A stretch of DNA of 44,876 nucleotides, taken from contig NZ_QAJK01000008.1 in the NCBI RefSeq assembly GCF_003852515.1, positions 22,651 to 67,526 on the forward strand. Reading direction: 5' to 3'. This DNA comes from Variovorax sp. KBW07. GTDB taxonomy: Bacteria; Pseudomonadota; Gammaproteobacteria; Burkholderiales; Burkholderiaceae_C. This document shows, one piece after another, positions 27,592-37,097 of the stretch. Position 1 is the stretch's first letter, and every line of letters begins with the position of its first letter. Below the pieces are notes generated by a model, which saw only the letters and a program-made list of their open reading frames with translations, had not been told where the DNA came from and did not search any database. Position numbers and translations under genes: made by a program.

Positions 27592-28503
27592 CTACCGCGA
27601 AAGCGCGGGCAGCGCCTTCGCCAGCGTGGCGACGAAGGCCTGCATGGCTTGCGTTTCCTGCGCGCCGCGCTTGGTGATGCGGTAGAAGTCGAGCCCCACC
27701 TTTGGCGCGGTCAGCACGTCGGTGCGCACCCGATGGCGGCGGCAGGCGGCCATTGCAAAGGTCGGCATCACGGCCGTGCCGAAGCCGGCCTCCACCATCG
27801 AGATGAGCGTACCGAAGAAGTTGAACGCGGGCCGCTGCGCATCGGCCATGCCGATGGGCGCCAGCTGCTGGTCGATCACCTTCTGGATCGGGTTGCCCGG
27901 CGGCAGGCCGATGAGTTCGCTACCGCGCAGCGCCGACCACGGCGCACTGCCCACGGTAGCCGGCCCGCTGGCGCGCGGGTCCGCCGAGGGCGCCACGCGC
28001 ATCAGGTGAAAGCGGCCGACCGGCGTGCGGTCGAGCCCCGCCGCGGCCTTGAAGAAAAACCCGAGGCCCACGTCGGCATCGCCGGCCGTCACCAGTGCCT
28101 CGACGTCGCGCAGGTCGGCATCGAACAGGCGCAGGCTCACCTGCGGATGGGCCTGCCGGAAAGTGGTGAACACCTGCGGCAGCAGGTGCGACGACACCAG
28201 CGGCGTGGCCGCGATGCGCAGGGTCTGGCGTGCCTCGTCGCCTTCGGCACCGAGCTGCGCGGCCACGTCGTCCAGGTCAGTGATGAGCCGTTCGACCACC
28301 GGCAGCAGCCGACGCCCGGCCGGCGTGAGGCTCACCACGCGCGTGGTGCGGTCGAACAGCCGGCAGCCCAGCTGCTTTTCCATCTCGCGGATCAGGATGC
28401 TCAGCCCCGCCTGCGTGATGTGGGCCTGCTCGGCCGCACGCGTGAAGTTGCCGATGCGCGCCACCTGCAGGAAGGCACGCATCTGGCGGGTCGAGAGATT
28501 CAT
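27592..28503 (-). CDS. LysR-family transcriptional regulator
   Basis: The 303-residue product has an N-terminal winged helix-turn-helix, MRAFLQVARIGNFTRAAEQA then TQAGLSILIREMEKQLG and LFDRTTRVVSLTPAG. A type 2 periplasmic-binding-like effector domain (about 90-300) follows. It is divergent from the PhzS-like monooxygenase gene with 101 bases between starts, the classic arrangement for a LysR activator of its neighbour. It converges with the DUF4034-like gene, and no terminator is evident in the 49-base gap. Confidence 0.93.
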   Translation of the reverse strand: MNLSTRQMRAFLQVARIGNFTRAAEQAHITQAGLSILIREMEKQLGCRLFDRTTRVVSLTPAGRRLLPVVERLITDLDDVAAQLGAEGDEARQTLRIAATPLVSSHLLPQVFTTFRQAHPQVSLRLFDADLRDVEALVTAGDADVGLGFFFKAAAGLDRTPVGRFHLMRVAPSADPRASGPATVGSAPWSALRGSELIGLPPGNPIQKVIDQQLAPIGMADAQRPAFNFFGTLISMVEAGFGTAVMPTFAMAACRRHRVRTDVLTAPKVGLDFYRITKRGAQETQAMQAFVATLAKALPALSR

Positions 28504-28526
28504 AAGGATTCATGATAAATCCATAT
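28502..28526. promoter_or_regulatory. Dyad at the LysR start, putative operator
   Basis: ATAAGGATT-CATGATA-AATCCATAT is an inverted repeat with 8 of 9 paired positions, lying at the start codon of the LysR gene in an AT-rich island. It could be an autoregulatory site. The spacing is not the classic T-N11-A, so the assignment is weak. Confidence 0.35.
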
Positions 28527-28604
28527 CACATCTAAATTTCACAAATGGCTTGCCTGCGTTCCTAATGCGGCCCGGGACACCACGCAACCGCACTACGAAC
28601 GACC

Positions 28605-29840
28605 ATGAACGAAGTCATCATCCTGGGCGCCGGCATCGGCGGCCTGACCCTGGCACTGAGCCTGCACCAGGCCGGCATTCCCTGCCGGGTGTACGAGGCC
28701 GTGCCCGAACTGAAGCCGCTGGGCGTGGGCGTGAACCTGCTGCCGCACGCGGTGCGCGAGCTGACCGAGCTGGGCCTGCTGCCGCAGCTCGACGCCGTGG
28801 GCGTGCGCACGAAGGAGTCGATCTTCTTCACCGAGCACGGGCAACTGATCTTTCGCGAAGCCGCGGGCGAGCACGCGGGCTACGACTGGCCCCAGTTCTC
28901 GATCCATCGCGGCGACCTGCAGACCGTGCTGTACGAAGAGACGCTCAGGCGCCTGGGGCCCGACAGCGTGGTCTGCGGCCACCGCTGCACCGGCGTGACG
29001 CAGGACGCCGAAGGCGTGACCGTGCACTTTGCCGAGGCGCCCGCGGTGCGCGGCGCCATCGCGGTCGGCTGCGACGGCATTCACTCGGCGCTGCGCAAGC
29101 AGCTGTATCCGAACGAGGGCGCGCCGCGCTATTCGGGCGTGAACATGTGGCGCGGCACCGCGCGCTGGAAGCCGTTCCTGTCCGGCGCGAGCATGGTGCG
29201 CGCGGGCTGGCTGTCGGTCGGCAAGATGGTGATCTACCCGATCCGCAACGACATCGACGCCGAGGGCCACCAGCTGGTGAACTGGGTGGCCGAGATCCAC
29301 GCACCGCAGCCCGCGATGCGCGACTGGAGCCGCGCCGGCCGCCTCGAAGACTTCCTGCCCGCCTTCGCCGACTGGCATTTCGACTGGCTCGACGTGCCGG
29401 CGCTGATCCTCGCGTCGGACACCATCCTGGAGTACCCGATGGTCGACCAGGACCCGCTGCCGCGCTGGACGCACGGGCGCCTCACGCTGCTGGGCGACGC
29501 CGCGCATCCGATGGTGCCGCGCGGCTCCAACGGCGCGGGCCAGGCCATCATCGACGCGCGCTTCCTTGCGGGCGCACTGAAAGACCTGGGCGTGGGCACC
29601 GCCGCGCTCGAAGACTACGACCGCGTGCGCGTGAAGACCACCACCGACGTGGTGCTGACCAACCGCAGCAACCCGCCCGACGCGATCCTGCGCGAAGTGT
29701 TCGAGCGCTCGGGCGGCCAGCGCTTCGGGCAGATCGAGGACATCGTGTCCACGGCCGAGCTGCAGGCCATCTCGGACAACTACAAGCGCGTGGCCGGCTA
29801 CGACCCGGTCGCGCTGAAGGCGCGGGCCTCGTACCTCTGA
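28605..29840 (+). CDS. PhzS-like flavin-dependent monooxygenase
   Basis: A class A flavoprotein hydroxylase of 411 residues. It has GAGIGG at about 7-12 and ELKPLGVGVNLLPHAVREL. The substrate-side pattern FSIHRGDLQTVLYEETLRRLG and VNMWRGTARW is also present, as is the GD motif LTLLGDAAHPMVPRGSNGAG near 300. The order and wording of these blocks recall PhzS and related salicylate-hydroxylase-like enzymes rather than ubiquinone hydroxylases. The substrate is unknown; nothing else of a phenazine pathway is present. A Bug-family binding protein follows after 58 bases, so the pair may import and hydroxylate one aromatic or heteroaromatic acid. Confidence 0.85.
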   Translation: MNEVIILGAGIGGLTLALSLHQAGIPCRVYEAVPELKPLGVGVNLLPHAVRELTELGLLPQLDAVGVRTKESIFFTEHGQLIFREAAGEHAGYDWPQFSIHRGDLQTVLYEETLRRLGPDSVVCGHRCTGVTQDAEGVTVHFAEAPAVRGAIAVGCDGIHSALRKQLYPNEGAPRYSGVNMWRGTARWKPFLSGASMVRAGWLSVGKMVIYPIRNDIDAEGHQLVNWVAEIHAPQPAMRDWSRAGRLEDFLPAFADWHFDWLDVPALILASDTILEYPMVDQDPLPRWTHGRLTLLGDAAHPMVPRGSNGAGQAIIDARFLAGALKDLGVGTAALEDYDRVRVKTTTDVVLTNRSNPPDAILREVFERSGGQRFGQIEDIVSTAELQAISDNYKRVAGYDPVALKARASYL

Positions 29841-29898
29841 GGCCCGTTCAGCCGCGCAACCGATTCATCGCCTACCCAAAAGAAAACGGAGACCTCCC

Positions 29899-30861
29899 GT
29901 GCGACTGTTCACCCAGACCCTCGCCGCCCTGCTCGTCTCGGCCACCGCCATGGCCGCCCATGCCTGGCCCGACCAGCCGATCACGCTGGTGGTGCCCTAC
30001 ACGCCCGGCACCGGCATCGACCTCGTCGCACGCCAGCTGTCGGCACGCTTGCCGGCCCTGCTGGGCCAGCCGGTGATCGTGGACAACGTGGCCGGCGCCA
30101 GCGGCAACATCGGCAGCGAGAAAGTGGCGCGCGCCAAGCCCGACGGCTACACGCTGATGGTGCAGGTCAACACGCTGGTCATGAACCGCAGCCTCTACAA
30201 GTCGCTGAGCTACGACCCCGTGGCGGACTTCGCGCCGGTGTCGCTCACATCGTGGGGTTCGCTGCTGCTGGTGACCAACCCGAACGTGCAGAAGGCAAGC
30301 ACGGTGGCGCAGATGGTGAGCGCGGCCAAGGCCAACCCCGGCAAGCTGACCTACGCCACGCCGGGCGTCGGCACGCCGCACCACCTGTCGATGGCGCTCT
30401 TCATGCAGGGCACCGGCACCGAGATGCTGCACGTGCCGTACAAGGGCACCGCCGGCGCGGTGACCGACCTGCTGGGCGGCCGCATCGACTACATGTTCCT
30501 GCCGGTTCACGTGGCGCTGCAGCACATCCAGGTCGGCAAGCTCCAGGCCATTGCCACCGGCAGCAGCAAGCGGCTGCCCCAACTGCCCGAGGTGCCGACC
30601 CTGGCCGAAGCCGGTGCGACCACCGACAACGTCGACATGTGGTACGGCGTGCTGGCGCCCAAGGGCACGCCGCCCGACGTGGTGGCGCGGCTCAACAAGG
30701 AGATCGCGGCGGTGCTGAAGCAGCCCGAGGTGGCGAAGTCGTTCGAGTCGCAGGGCATGGTGCCGGCGAGTTCGACACCTGCGGAGTTCGGTGCGCTCGT
30801 GAAGAAAGATGCGGACCGCTGGGCCGCGGTGGTGAAGCGCGGGAACATCACCGCGGACTGA
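29899..30861 (+). CDS. Bug/TctC-family periplasmic solute-binding protein
   Basis: A periplasmic binding protein of 320 residues starting with GTG at 29899 after ACGGAGA. The signal peptide covers about 1-22 (LAALLVSATAMAAHA-WP). Family motifs are DQPITLVVPYTPGTGIDLVA, GQPVIVDNVAGASGNIGSEK, YATPGVGTPHHLSMALFM and EVPTLAEAGA. There are no TctA or TctB partners. It is probably co-transcribed with the PhzS-like gene and controlled by the divergent LysR protein. Confidence 0.92.
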   Translation: MRLFTQTLAALLVSATAMAAHAWPDQPITLVVPYTPGTGIDLVARQLSARLPALLGQPVIVDNVAGASGNIGSEKVARAKPDGYTLMVQVNTLVMNRSLYKSLSYDPVADFAPVSLTSWGSLLLVTNPNVQKASTVAQMVSAAKANPGKLTYATPGVGTPHHLSMALFMQGTGTEMLHVPYKGTAGAVTDLLGGRIDYMFLPVHVALQHIQVGKLQAIATGSSKRLPQLPEVPTLAEAGATTDNVDMWYGVLAPKGTPPDVVARLNKEIAAVLKQPEVAKSFESQGMVPASSTPAEFGALVKKDADRWAAVVKRGNITAD

Positions 30862-30876
30862 GTTCCTGCCTGGGTC

Positions 30877-30994
30877 TTTCTCCCTCCCCTTCCGGGGGAG
30901 GGTCGGGGTGGGGGCATGCGGCCTTTGCGGAGGCTGCGCTGTGGTGAAGGCCGAGAGCCCCCATCCCAGCCTTCCCCCGAAGGGGAAGGAGAAA
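30877..30994. repeat. Intergenic palindromic element, G-rich subfamily (copy 2)
   Basis: Arms 30877-30915 and 30957-30994 form an imperfect inverted repeat built on TTTCTCC and CCCCTTCCGGGGG. They share the GGGGTGGGGGC tail with the element at 7021-7133. It fills the gap between the converging Bug and GntR genes and could end transcription from both sides. Confidence 0.78.
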
Positions 30995-31003
30995 CTCCAC
31001 GGC

Positions 31004-31804
31004 TCAGCGCGGGCCTTGGGCCTTGCCCGCGTGCCGTGCCAAATGCACCTGGTGCAGCGTGATCTTGCGCACCTCCGCCTGGCTGGTCTCGATGTGCGCG
31101 CGCAGCAGCATCGCGGCCTGGTCGCCGCGGTTCGCGCGCACGGCCTTCAGGATTTTTCCGTGCTCTTCGTAGGTCGCGTCGATGCGCGGCTGCTTGGTGA
31201 AGTCGAGCCGGCGAATGATGCGGATGCGGTCGGTCACGTCGGCATGCACGCGCGCCATCTCGGCGTTGCCGGCCGCTGCCACGAGCGTGCAATGAAAGGC
31301 CTCGTCCCACTGGGCGACCTGCGCGGTGTCGGCGCTGCGCTGCGCCGCCGGCACGAGCCAGATGTCGGCCAGCGCTTCGATCAGGCTGCGGTCGATGCGC
31401 CGATCGGTTTCGCACAGCCGGTGCACGGCGGTCGTCTCCAGCACCATGCGCAGGTCGTAGAACTGCTCGAACTGGTCGAAATCGAACGGCAGCACGCGCC
31501 AGCCGCTGCGAAACAGCACTTCGACAAAACCTTCCTGCTGCAGCCGGAACAACGCCTGACGCACCGGCGTGCGCGACACGCCCAGCCGCTCGCTGATTTC
31601 GTTCTCGGTGAAACGGTCGCCCGGCACGAGGATGAAGTCGGCCACGTCGCGCTTGAGCTGCGCATAGACCTCGTCGGCCCGCGTGCGAAAAACGGCGGCG
31701 TCGGCAGCAACAACAGCAACGGCAGCAGCGGGAGCGACAGGTGAAGCGGGGCGGGGTCGAGCGGTAGACACGTGGGGAATGGTAGTCGCTGGCGCCCGCT
31801 TCAT
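31004..31804 (-). CDS. GntR-family (FCD-type) transcriptional regulator
   Basis: The 266-residue product has an Ala- and Pro-rich N-terminal tail of about 35 residues. A GntR winged helix follows ([39 protein letters not shown]), then an all-helical FCD effector domain with the expected metal-ligand residues in WDEAFH and later His residues. Its start overlaps the stop of the isochorismatase-fold hydrolase gene (ATGA). FCD regulators bind TTGT-N2-ACAA-type sites, and such a site lies upstream of atzF at 44728-44741, so control of the biuret operon is likely. The real start might lie inside the low-complexity tail. Confidence 0.9.
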   Translation of the reverse strand: MKRAPATTIPHVSTARPRPASPVAPAAAVAVVAADAAVFRTRADEVYAQLKRDVADFILVPGDRFTENEISERLGVSRTPVRQALFRLQQEGFVEVLFRSGWRVLPFDFDQFEQFYDLRMVLETTAVHRLCETDRRIDRSLIEALADIWLVPAAQRSADTAQVAQWDEAFHCTLVAAAGNAEMARVHADVTDRIRIIRRLDFTKQPRIDATYEEHGKILKAVRANRGDQAAMLLRAHIETSQAEVRKITLHQVHLARHAGKAQGPR

Positions 31805-32469
31805 GCGGTGCTGTCCAGGGCCGCGAGCAGCGCCGTGCTCGTCGCGGTCCAGCCCACGATCCCGCCCTGGGCGCGCACCATCTCCAGCGTGGCCGCCTTG
31901 AAGGCCGGAAAGTAGCTCTCGGTGCAGTCTTCGAGCAGCAGGCTGTCGTAGCCGCGGTCGTTGGCTTCGCGCATGCTGGTCTGCACACAGACCTCGGTGG
32001 TGACCCCGCCGAACAGCAGGTGGGTGATGCCGCGTCGTTGCAGCAGTTCGTGCAGGCCGGTGGCGTAGAAGGCGCCCTTGCCCGGCTTGTCGATGACGAT
32101 CTCTCCCGCCACCGGCGCCAGCGCCTCGATGATCTGGTTCCCTGGCTCACCCGCCACGAGGATGCGCCCCATCGGCCCGACATCGCCGATGCGCAGCGCC
32201 GGGTTGCCCCGGTTGCGCTTGGCGGCCGGGCAGTCCGACAGATCAGCGGCGTGCGCCTCCCTCGTATGAACCACGAGCCCTCCGGCTCGTCGCCATGCCA
32301 GCAAGGCCTTGCGTGTAGCAGGCACGATGGCCTGCAGCAGCGAAACATCGTTGCCCAGGGTTTCACCAAAGCCACCGGCCTCCATGAAATCGCGCTGCAT
32401 ATCGATAAGAACCAGCGCCGAATGCTTCAACGCAAAGTCATAAGAGAAAGGAATGGCATCTATCCGCAT
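31801..32469 (-). CDS. Isochorismatase-fold cysteine hydrolase, BiuH/TrtA-related
   Basis: The product has 222 residues with the Cys hydrolase triad Asp23 ([10 protein letters not shown]), Lys128 ([10 protein letters not shown]) and Cys161 ([10 protein letters not shown]). It is clearly related to the BiuH-like protein encoded at 34336-35064 (shared [27 protein letters not shown]), but it lacks the N-terminal [11 protein letters not shown] block and has a different substrate loop. Its place beside the GntR gene of a biuret-type island suggests an amide or ureide substrate such as triuret, an acyl-urea or a second biuret-like compound. The reaction is not known. No operator resembling the atzF one was found in its 52-base unique leader. 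Confidence 0.85.
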   Translation of the reverse strand: MRIDAIPFSYDFALKHSALVLIDMQRDFMEAGGFGETLGNDVSLLQAIVPATRKALLAWRRAGGLVVHTREAHAADLSDCPAAKRNRGNPALRIGDVGPMGRILVAGEPGNQIIEALAPVAGEIVIDKPGKGAFYATGLHELLQRRGITHLLFGGVTTEVCVQTSMREANDRGYDSLLLEDCTESYFPAFKAATLEMVRAQGGIVGWTATSTALLAALDSTA

Positions 32470-32521
32470 GGCTGTTCTCGCTCACATTCAAGGCAGGAAA
32501 AAGCACGCCACCCCGGAGCCC

Positions 32522-32696
32522 GGTGTGCGGCGCGGTGTGGTCGCCCCCTCTGGGCCGCCGAGGAGCGCAGCGTTTCGCGGACAGGGCTCGCAGTTGTTTG
32601 AGCGCAGCGAGTTCTGCGAGACCCCGCGAAACGCGAGCACCGCAGGGCAGCCCGAAGGGCCGGCACAGCGGGGGCGACCGCACCGCGCCGCATACC
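32522..32696. repeat. Complex intergenic repeat with nested inverted arms
   Basis: Outer arms 32522-32552 and 32666-32696 (31 bases each, a few mismatches) and inner arms 32571-32580 and 32624-32633 (CGTTTCGCGG, perfect) enclose a GCAGTTGTTTGAGCGCAGCG segment. The element occupies most of the 259-base gap between the long biuret operon and the two-gene GntR unit. No gene is supported here. It probably separates the two transcription units. Confidence 0.72.
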
Positions 32697-32728
32697 GGGC
32701 GGCCTTCCAACGGAAGCGAACAAAGCGC

Positions 32729-34327
32729 TCATGCAACAGCCGGCTCAGCATGCCCACCACCCCCCATATGCGCCCCGATCACATGCCTCTCAGCCCCCGC
32801 AGCAGAAGTCTCGAACACCACGCGCCCCTCACTCATCACGACGATGCGGTCCGCCAGCTCCAGCAACTCGTCGAGGTCTTCGCTGACCAGCAGCACCGCC
32901 CCGCCCTTCTCTCGCACCTGCACGATCCGTGAATGAATCTCCGCCACCGCCGCAAAGTCGAGGCCGAACACCGGGTTCGCCGCAATCAGCACGTTGATCT
33001 CACCCGCCAGCTCGCGCGCCAACACCGCGCGCTGCACATTGCCACCCGACAGGCTGCGAATCGGCGTCCCCTCGCCCTGCGTCTTGACCCCGTACTCCGC
33101 AATCCACTCGCGCGCACGGCGGCGCCAGAAAGGAAAGTCGAGCACCCCGCCCCGCGACAACGGCGGCCTGTCGAAGTCTCGCAGCGCCATGTTCTCCGAC
33201 ACGCTCAGGTCGCCCACGCATGCGTTGCGCAAGGGTTCTTCGGGCAGGCTGCGGACCTTCAGGCGGTGGTTCTCCGCGCGCCGCGCGTCGTAGGGCTGGC
33301 CCATCACCGTCACGCTGCCAGCGAGCCGCGGCCGCTGCCCGACCAGCGCTTCCACCAGCTCGCGCTGCCCGTTGCCCGACACCCCCGCCACCCCCAATAT
33401 TTCGCCCGCGCGCACCGACAGGCTCAGCCCGTGCAATGCCAGCGTGCCGCGATCGCCCTGCGCCTTCAGCCCTTGCACCTTCAATGCGACGGGCGCGTCT
33501 TGCGCGACCGGCTTTCTTGCCGAAGGCGAAGAAGCCGGCGCCGCAGCCACCGCGCCCTCGCCTCCCATCATGGCCTGCGCCAGCTGCGCCGGGCTGGTGC
33601 CCACCACGCGGCAGTGGTGCACCGCCTTGCCGCGACGCAGCACCGTCACGCTGTCGGCATACGCCATCACTTCGCGAAACTTGTGCGTGATGATCAGCAC
33701 CGTGCACAGGCCGCTGCGCGCGAACTCCCGCACGTGGCCCAGCACCTCGTCGGCCTCCTGCGGCGTCAGCACCGAGGTCGGCTCGTCGAGAATCAGCAAC
33801 CGAGGCTTCAGGTACAGCTGCTTGAGAAGTTCGAGCTTCTGCTTCTCGCCCGCCGCCAGCTCCGACGGCCGCACGTCCAGGTCGAGGCTGAAGGGCGTGG
33901 TCGCAAGAAAGGCTTCCAGCTCGGCGCGCTTTTTCTTCCAGTCGATCAGCGCGGGCGTCTTGCCGCCGGCCAGCAACAGGTTCTCGGCCACCGTCATGCC
34001 CGGCGCCAGCGTGAAGTGCTGGTACACCATGCCGATGCCCAGCGCGCGCGCCACGATCGGATTGGCGATGTCCTGCTCCCGGCCGTCGATCAGGATGCTG
34101 CCTTCTTCCGCGCGCTGGAAGCCAGCCACGCACTTCACCAGCGTGCTCTTGCCCGCGCCGTTTTCGCCGAGCAGTGCGTGCACCGTGCCGGGCTCGACGC
34201 GCATCGTCACGCGGTCCATCGCGGTGAAGCCGCCGAAGCGCTTCGTCAGCTCGTAGGTGTCGAGCGCGAGCGCACCGGTGCCGGCGGGCAGGCCGCCGAT
34301 GGGTTGCGCGGAAAGAGCGGCGGCCAT
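32729..34327 (-). CDS. Nucleoside-type ABC importer ATP-binding protein (two ABC domains)
   Basis: The protein (532 residues) has two fused ABC domains, as in the ATPases paired with BMP-family binding proteins. Domain 1 has Walker A GENGAGKS near 55, a signature-like ELAAGEKQKLELLKQL and Walker B LLILDEPT. Domain 2 has GVSGNGQRELV in place of a canonical Walker A and LSGGNVQRAVLARELAG as signature, with IAANPVFGLD where Walker B is degenerate, the usual asymmetry of this class. It is the last gene of the 12-gene operon, eight bases after biuH, and would power uptake through the two permeases at 35091-37072. Confidence 0.93.
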   Translation of the reverse strand: MAAALSAQPIGGLPAGTGALALDTYELTKRFGGFTAMDRVTMRVEPGTVHALLGENGAGKSTLVKCVAGFQRAEEGSILIDGREQDIANPIVARALGIGMVYQHFTLAPGMTVAENLLLAGGKTPALIDWKKKRAELEAFLATTPFSLDLDVRPSELAAGEKQKLELLKQLYLKPRLLILDEPTSVLTPQEADEVLGHVREFARSGLCTVLIITHKFREVMAYADSVTVLRRGKAVHHCRVVGTSPAQLAQAMMGGEGAVAAAPASSPSARKPVAQDAPVALKVQGLKAQGDRGTLALHGLSLSVRAGEILGVAGVSGNGQRELVEALVGQRPRLAGSVTVMGQPYDARRAENHRLKVRSLPEEPLRNACVGDLSVSENMALRDFDRPPLSRGGVLDFPFWRRRAREWIAEYGVKTQGEGTPIRSLSGGNVQRAVLARELAGEINVLIAANPVFGLDFAAVAEIHSRIVQVREKGGAVLLVSEDLDELLELADRIVVMSEGRVVFETSAAGAERHVIGAHMGGGGHAEPAVA

Positions 34328-34335
34328 GTGGTACT

Positions 34336-35064
34336 TCAGGCTGTCGCCGCTTCGGGCGCGAGCGTGGCCAGCAGGGCCTGCGACGTGGCATGCGCACCGA
34401 ATACGCCGCCTTGCATCGTGATCATCTTCAACGCCGCGAGATGGTTGCCGTGGTCGGTGGCGGCCGTGCAGTCGGACAGCAGCAGGCATTCGAAGCCGCG
34501 GTCGTTGGCATCGCGCATCGTGGTGTGCACGCACACGTCGGTCGTGATGCCGGCCAGGATGAGGTTTTCCACGCCGCGCGTGCGCAGGATCAGCTCGAGA
34601 TCGGTGGCATAGAACGAGCCCTTGCCGGGCTTGTCGATCACCACTTCGCCGGGCAGTGGCGCGAGCTCGGGAATGAGGTTCCAGCCGGGCTCGCCGCGCA
34701 CCAGGATGCGGCCGCAAGGCCCATCGTCGCCGATGCCCACGCCGTTCGCGCCGATCTGCCGCGAACGCCAGCGCTTGTTGGCCGGCAGGTCGGCCAGGTC
34801 GGGCCGGTGGCCTTCGCGCGTGTGGATGATGTGAAAGCCCAGCGGGCGCAGCGCCGCGAGCGTGCGCGCGATGGGCTGGATGGGCGCCTGCACCAGCGAC
34901 AGGTCGTAGCCCATCACGTCGACATACCCGCCCTTGCCGCAGAAGTCGGTCTGCATGTCGATCACGATCAGCGCGGTGTTGTCGGGCCGCAGGGCGCCGT
35001 TGTAGGGCCAGGCATAGGGCTCGGCGGCGACGTGGCGTTCGGTGGTGTTGGCGATGGTGGTCAT
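34336..35064 (-). CDS. biuH: Biuret amidohydrolase (BiuH-like isochorismatase-fold Cys hydrolase)
   Basis: It would convert biuret to allophanate and ammonia. The 242-residue product has the N-terminal block [39 protein letters not shown] and GPCGRIL, recalled as typical of characterised rhizobial BiuH. The triad is Asp36, Lys145 and Cys178, matching the BiuH positions (36, 142, 175 from memory) after a three-residue insertion near 107. Gln218 corresponds to the substrate-gating Gln. A triuret hydrolase (TrtA) identity is the main alternative, since the two are close paralogues. It sits between the transporter genes of the operon, with atzF upstream to use its product. Confidence 0.82.
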   Translation of the reverse strand: MTTIANTTERHVAAEPYAWPYNGALRPDNTALIVIDMQTDFCGKGGYVDVMGYDLSLVQAPIQPIARTLAALRPLGFHIIHTREGHRPDLADLPANKRWRSRQIGANGVGIGDDGPCGRILVRGEPGWNLIPELAPLPGEVVIDKPGKGSFYATDLELILRTRGVENLILAGITTDVCVHTTMRDANDRGFECLLLSDCTAATDHGNHLAALKMITMQGGVFGAHATSQALLATLAPEAATA

Positions 35065-35090
35065 GGCTTTCGTTCGGCCTGCGCAGGCAC

Positions 35091-36014
35091 TCAGTTCCTT
35101 GTCGATGAAAGTTCGCCGGGGCTGCCGATGGCGGCGCTGCCAGGCTTGCAGGTGAGCACCAGGATCACCAGCGTGAGCACATACGGCACGGTGTTGAACA
35201 GGTGGTAGCCCCAGCCGATGCCGATGGACTGCAGGGCCGGCCCGATGGCGCCCGCGCCGCCGAAGAGAAATGCCGCGCCCACGCAGCGCAGCGGGCTCCA
35301 GCGCGCGAAGATCACCAGCGCCACGGCAATCAGCCCCTGCCCGCTCGAAATGCCTTCGTTCCAGCTGCCCGGATAGAACAGCGTGAGCGACGCGCCGCCC
35401 AGCCCGGCGATGAAGCCGCCCGCGGTGGTGGCCGCGATGCGCAAGCCCGACACCGAATAGCCGAGCGCGCGCGTGGCCTGGGCCGAATCGCCCGCCATGC
35501 GCACCAGCAGGCCGGCGCGCGTGCGCGCAAAGCCCCACCACAGCAGCACCGCCAGCACCACGCCGATGGGCACCAGCGCGTTGAGTTGAAGGGCCGAGCG
35601 CACCACCGTGTTGTCGCTCCAGAAGCCCAGCGGAATGGCGGGGATCTGCGGCGCCTGCGGCTGGATCAGCGGCTTGCCGAGATAGAAGGCGAGCCCGGTG
35701 CCCAGCAGCATCAGCGCGATGCCGGTGGCCACGTCGTTGACGCGATCGAGCGAACACAGCAGCCCGTGCAGCAACGCCAGCGCGGCACCCGCCGTGGCAC
35801 CGACCAGCACGCCGAGCCAGGCCGAGCCGGTGAGGTACGCGCCGCCGAAGGCCGCCATGGCCGACAGCACCAGCACGCCTTCGAGCCCCAGGTTGATGCG
35901 GCCCGACTTTTCGGTGAGGCATTCGCCCAGGCTCACGAACAGGAAAGGCGCGCCCACGCGCAAGGCACCGCCGACGATGCCGGCGACCAGCGCGATCCAC
36001 TGGTCGGCCGTCAT
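35091..36014 (-). CDS. Nucleoside-type ABC importer permease 2
   Basis: The product has 307 residues with about eight to nine membrane helices. It contains the family signature of BMP-linked permeases: [20 protein letters not shown] near residue 40 and [20 protein letters not shown] (the cytoplasmic coupling region). Its start overlaps the stop of the other permease by four bases. Together they form the transmembrane channel for the ATPase at 32729 and the binding protein at 37098. Confidence 0.92.
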   Translation of the reverse strand: MTADQWIALVAGIVGGALRVGAPFLFVSLGECLTEKSGRINLGLEGVLVLSAMAAFGGAYLTGSAWLGVLVGATAGAALALLHGLLCSLDRVNDVATGIALMLLGTGLAFYLGKPLIQPQAPQIPAIPLGFWSDNTVVRSALQLNALVPIGVVLAVLLWWGFARTRAGLLVRMAGDSAQATRALGYSVSGLRIAATTAGGFIAGLGGASLTLFYPGSWNEGISSGQGLIAVALVIFARWSPLRCVGAAFLFGGAGAIGPALQSIGIGWGYHLFNTVPYVLTLVILVLTCKPGSAAIGSPGELSSTRN

Positions 36015-37072
36015 GTGTAGCTCCTGGGTTCGGGCAGCATGCGGTCGCCCACCTTCTTCCAGTTGACCGTGCGCAGCCCTTCGCTCGCGAGGATCAGCAC
36101 GAAGGCGATGCCCTGCAGCACCAGCACCGACGCATCGGGCAAACCGAGTCGGCGCTGGAGCAGGCTGCCGGCCGCGCCGAAGCCGCCGAACAAAATGGCC
36201 ACCGGCACGATGGCCACCGGGTTGTGCCGCGCGATGAACGACACGAGGATGCCCGCGTAGCCGTACCCGGCAATCAGCGAGGCGTTGGCGTTGGTGTGCA
36301 CCGCCGCCACCTCGATCGCGCCCGCGAGCCCCGCGCACGCGCCGCCGAGCCCGCAGGCCGTGAGAATGAGCCGCGTGGCCGGCAGGCCCACGAGCTGGGC
36401 GGCGCGCAAATTGCCGCCGACCACGCGCACCGAAAAGCCCAAGGCCGTGGCGCGCAGCCACCCGCCGAGCGCCAGGCAGGCCACGACGCCGATCGCCAGC
36501 CCCCAGTGCACGTCGGAGCCACCGATGCCGCCGATCAGCAGCCCGCCGTTCAGCGCGTGGGTCGAAGGTTTGTTCAGGCTCGCCGGATCGCGCAGCGGCC
36601 CTTCGACCAGGTGCTTGAAGATGCCGATGGCGATGTAGGCCAGCAGCAGGCTGCTGATGGTTTCGTTGATGCCGCGGTACTGGCGCAACCAGCCCGCGAG
36701 CATGATCCACAGCGCGCCGGCCACCGCGCCCGCGATGCAGACCGCCACCGTGCCGATGGCGTTGCCGGGCAGCGGCACCGCATGGGCGAACGCCGCGCAC
36801 GCCAGGCCGCCCAGCACCAGCGCGCCTTCGCCACCGATGACGATCAGTCCGGCCCGCGCGGGCAACGCCACGCACAGCGCCGTGAGCATCAGGGGCGCAG
36901 CGCGCTGCAGCGTGTTCTGCCACGAGAACCAGTCGCCGAACGCGCCCTTGAACAGCGTGGCCCAGACCTCCACCGGATCGACACCGGCAAAGGCCACGAG
37001 CAGGCCGAACAGCAGCAGCGCCGCCGCGATGGCGAACACCGGCAGGGCGAATTCCTTGAGCGCGTGGCGCAT
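36011..37072 (-). CDS. Nucleoside-type ABC importer permease 1
   Basis: A hydrophobic protein of 353 residues with about nine to ten helices. The patterns [20 protein letters not shown] and [19 protein letters not shown] are typical of the first permease in BMP-family importers. It includes [17 protein letters not shown] near 265. It lies 25 bases after the binding-protein gene. The substrate of this importer is unknown; BMP systems carry nucleosides and purines in characterised cases, so a ureide or cyclic amide fits the neighbouring enzymes. Confidence 0.92.
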   Translation of the reverse strand: MRHALKEFALPVFAIAAALLLFGLLVAFAGVDPVEVWATLFKGAFGDWFSWQNTLQRAAPLMLTALCVALPARAGLIVIGGEGALVLGGLACAAFAHAVPLPGNAIGTVAVCIAGAVAGALWIMLAGWLRQYRGINETISSLLLAYIAIGIFKHLVEGPLRDPASLNKPSTHALNGGLLIGGIGGSDVHWGLAIGVVACLALGGWLRATALGFSVRVVGGNLRAAQLVGLPATRLILTACGLGGACAGLAGAIEVAAVHTNANASLIAGYGYAGILVSFIARHNPVAIVPVAILFGGFGAAGSLLQRRLGLPDASVLVLQGIAFVLILASEGLRTVNWKKVGDRMLPEPRSYT

Positions 37073-37097
37073 GGCGGCGACCTTGGTGTACCGGGAT

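Noticed and set aside
32470-32521. A second GntR operator before the hydrolase-GntR unit
   Set aside because: No TTGT-N2-ACAA-like dyad is visible in the unique leader sequence.
32453-32936. Several overlapping open frames on both strands around the repeat
   Set aside because: All run through the nested inverted repeat, have no family features and overlap the end of the ABC ATPase gene or the start of the hydrolase gene.
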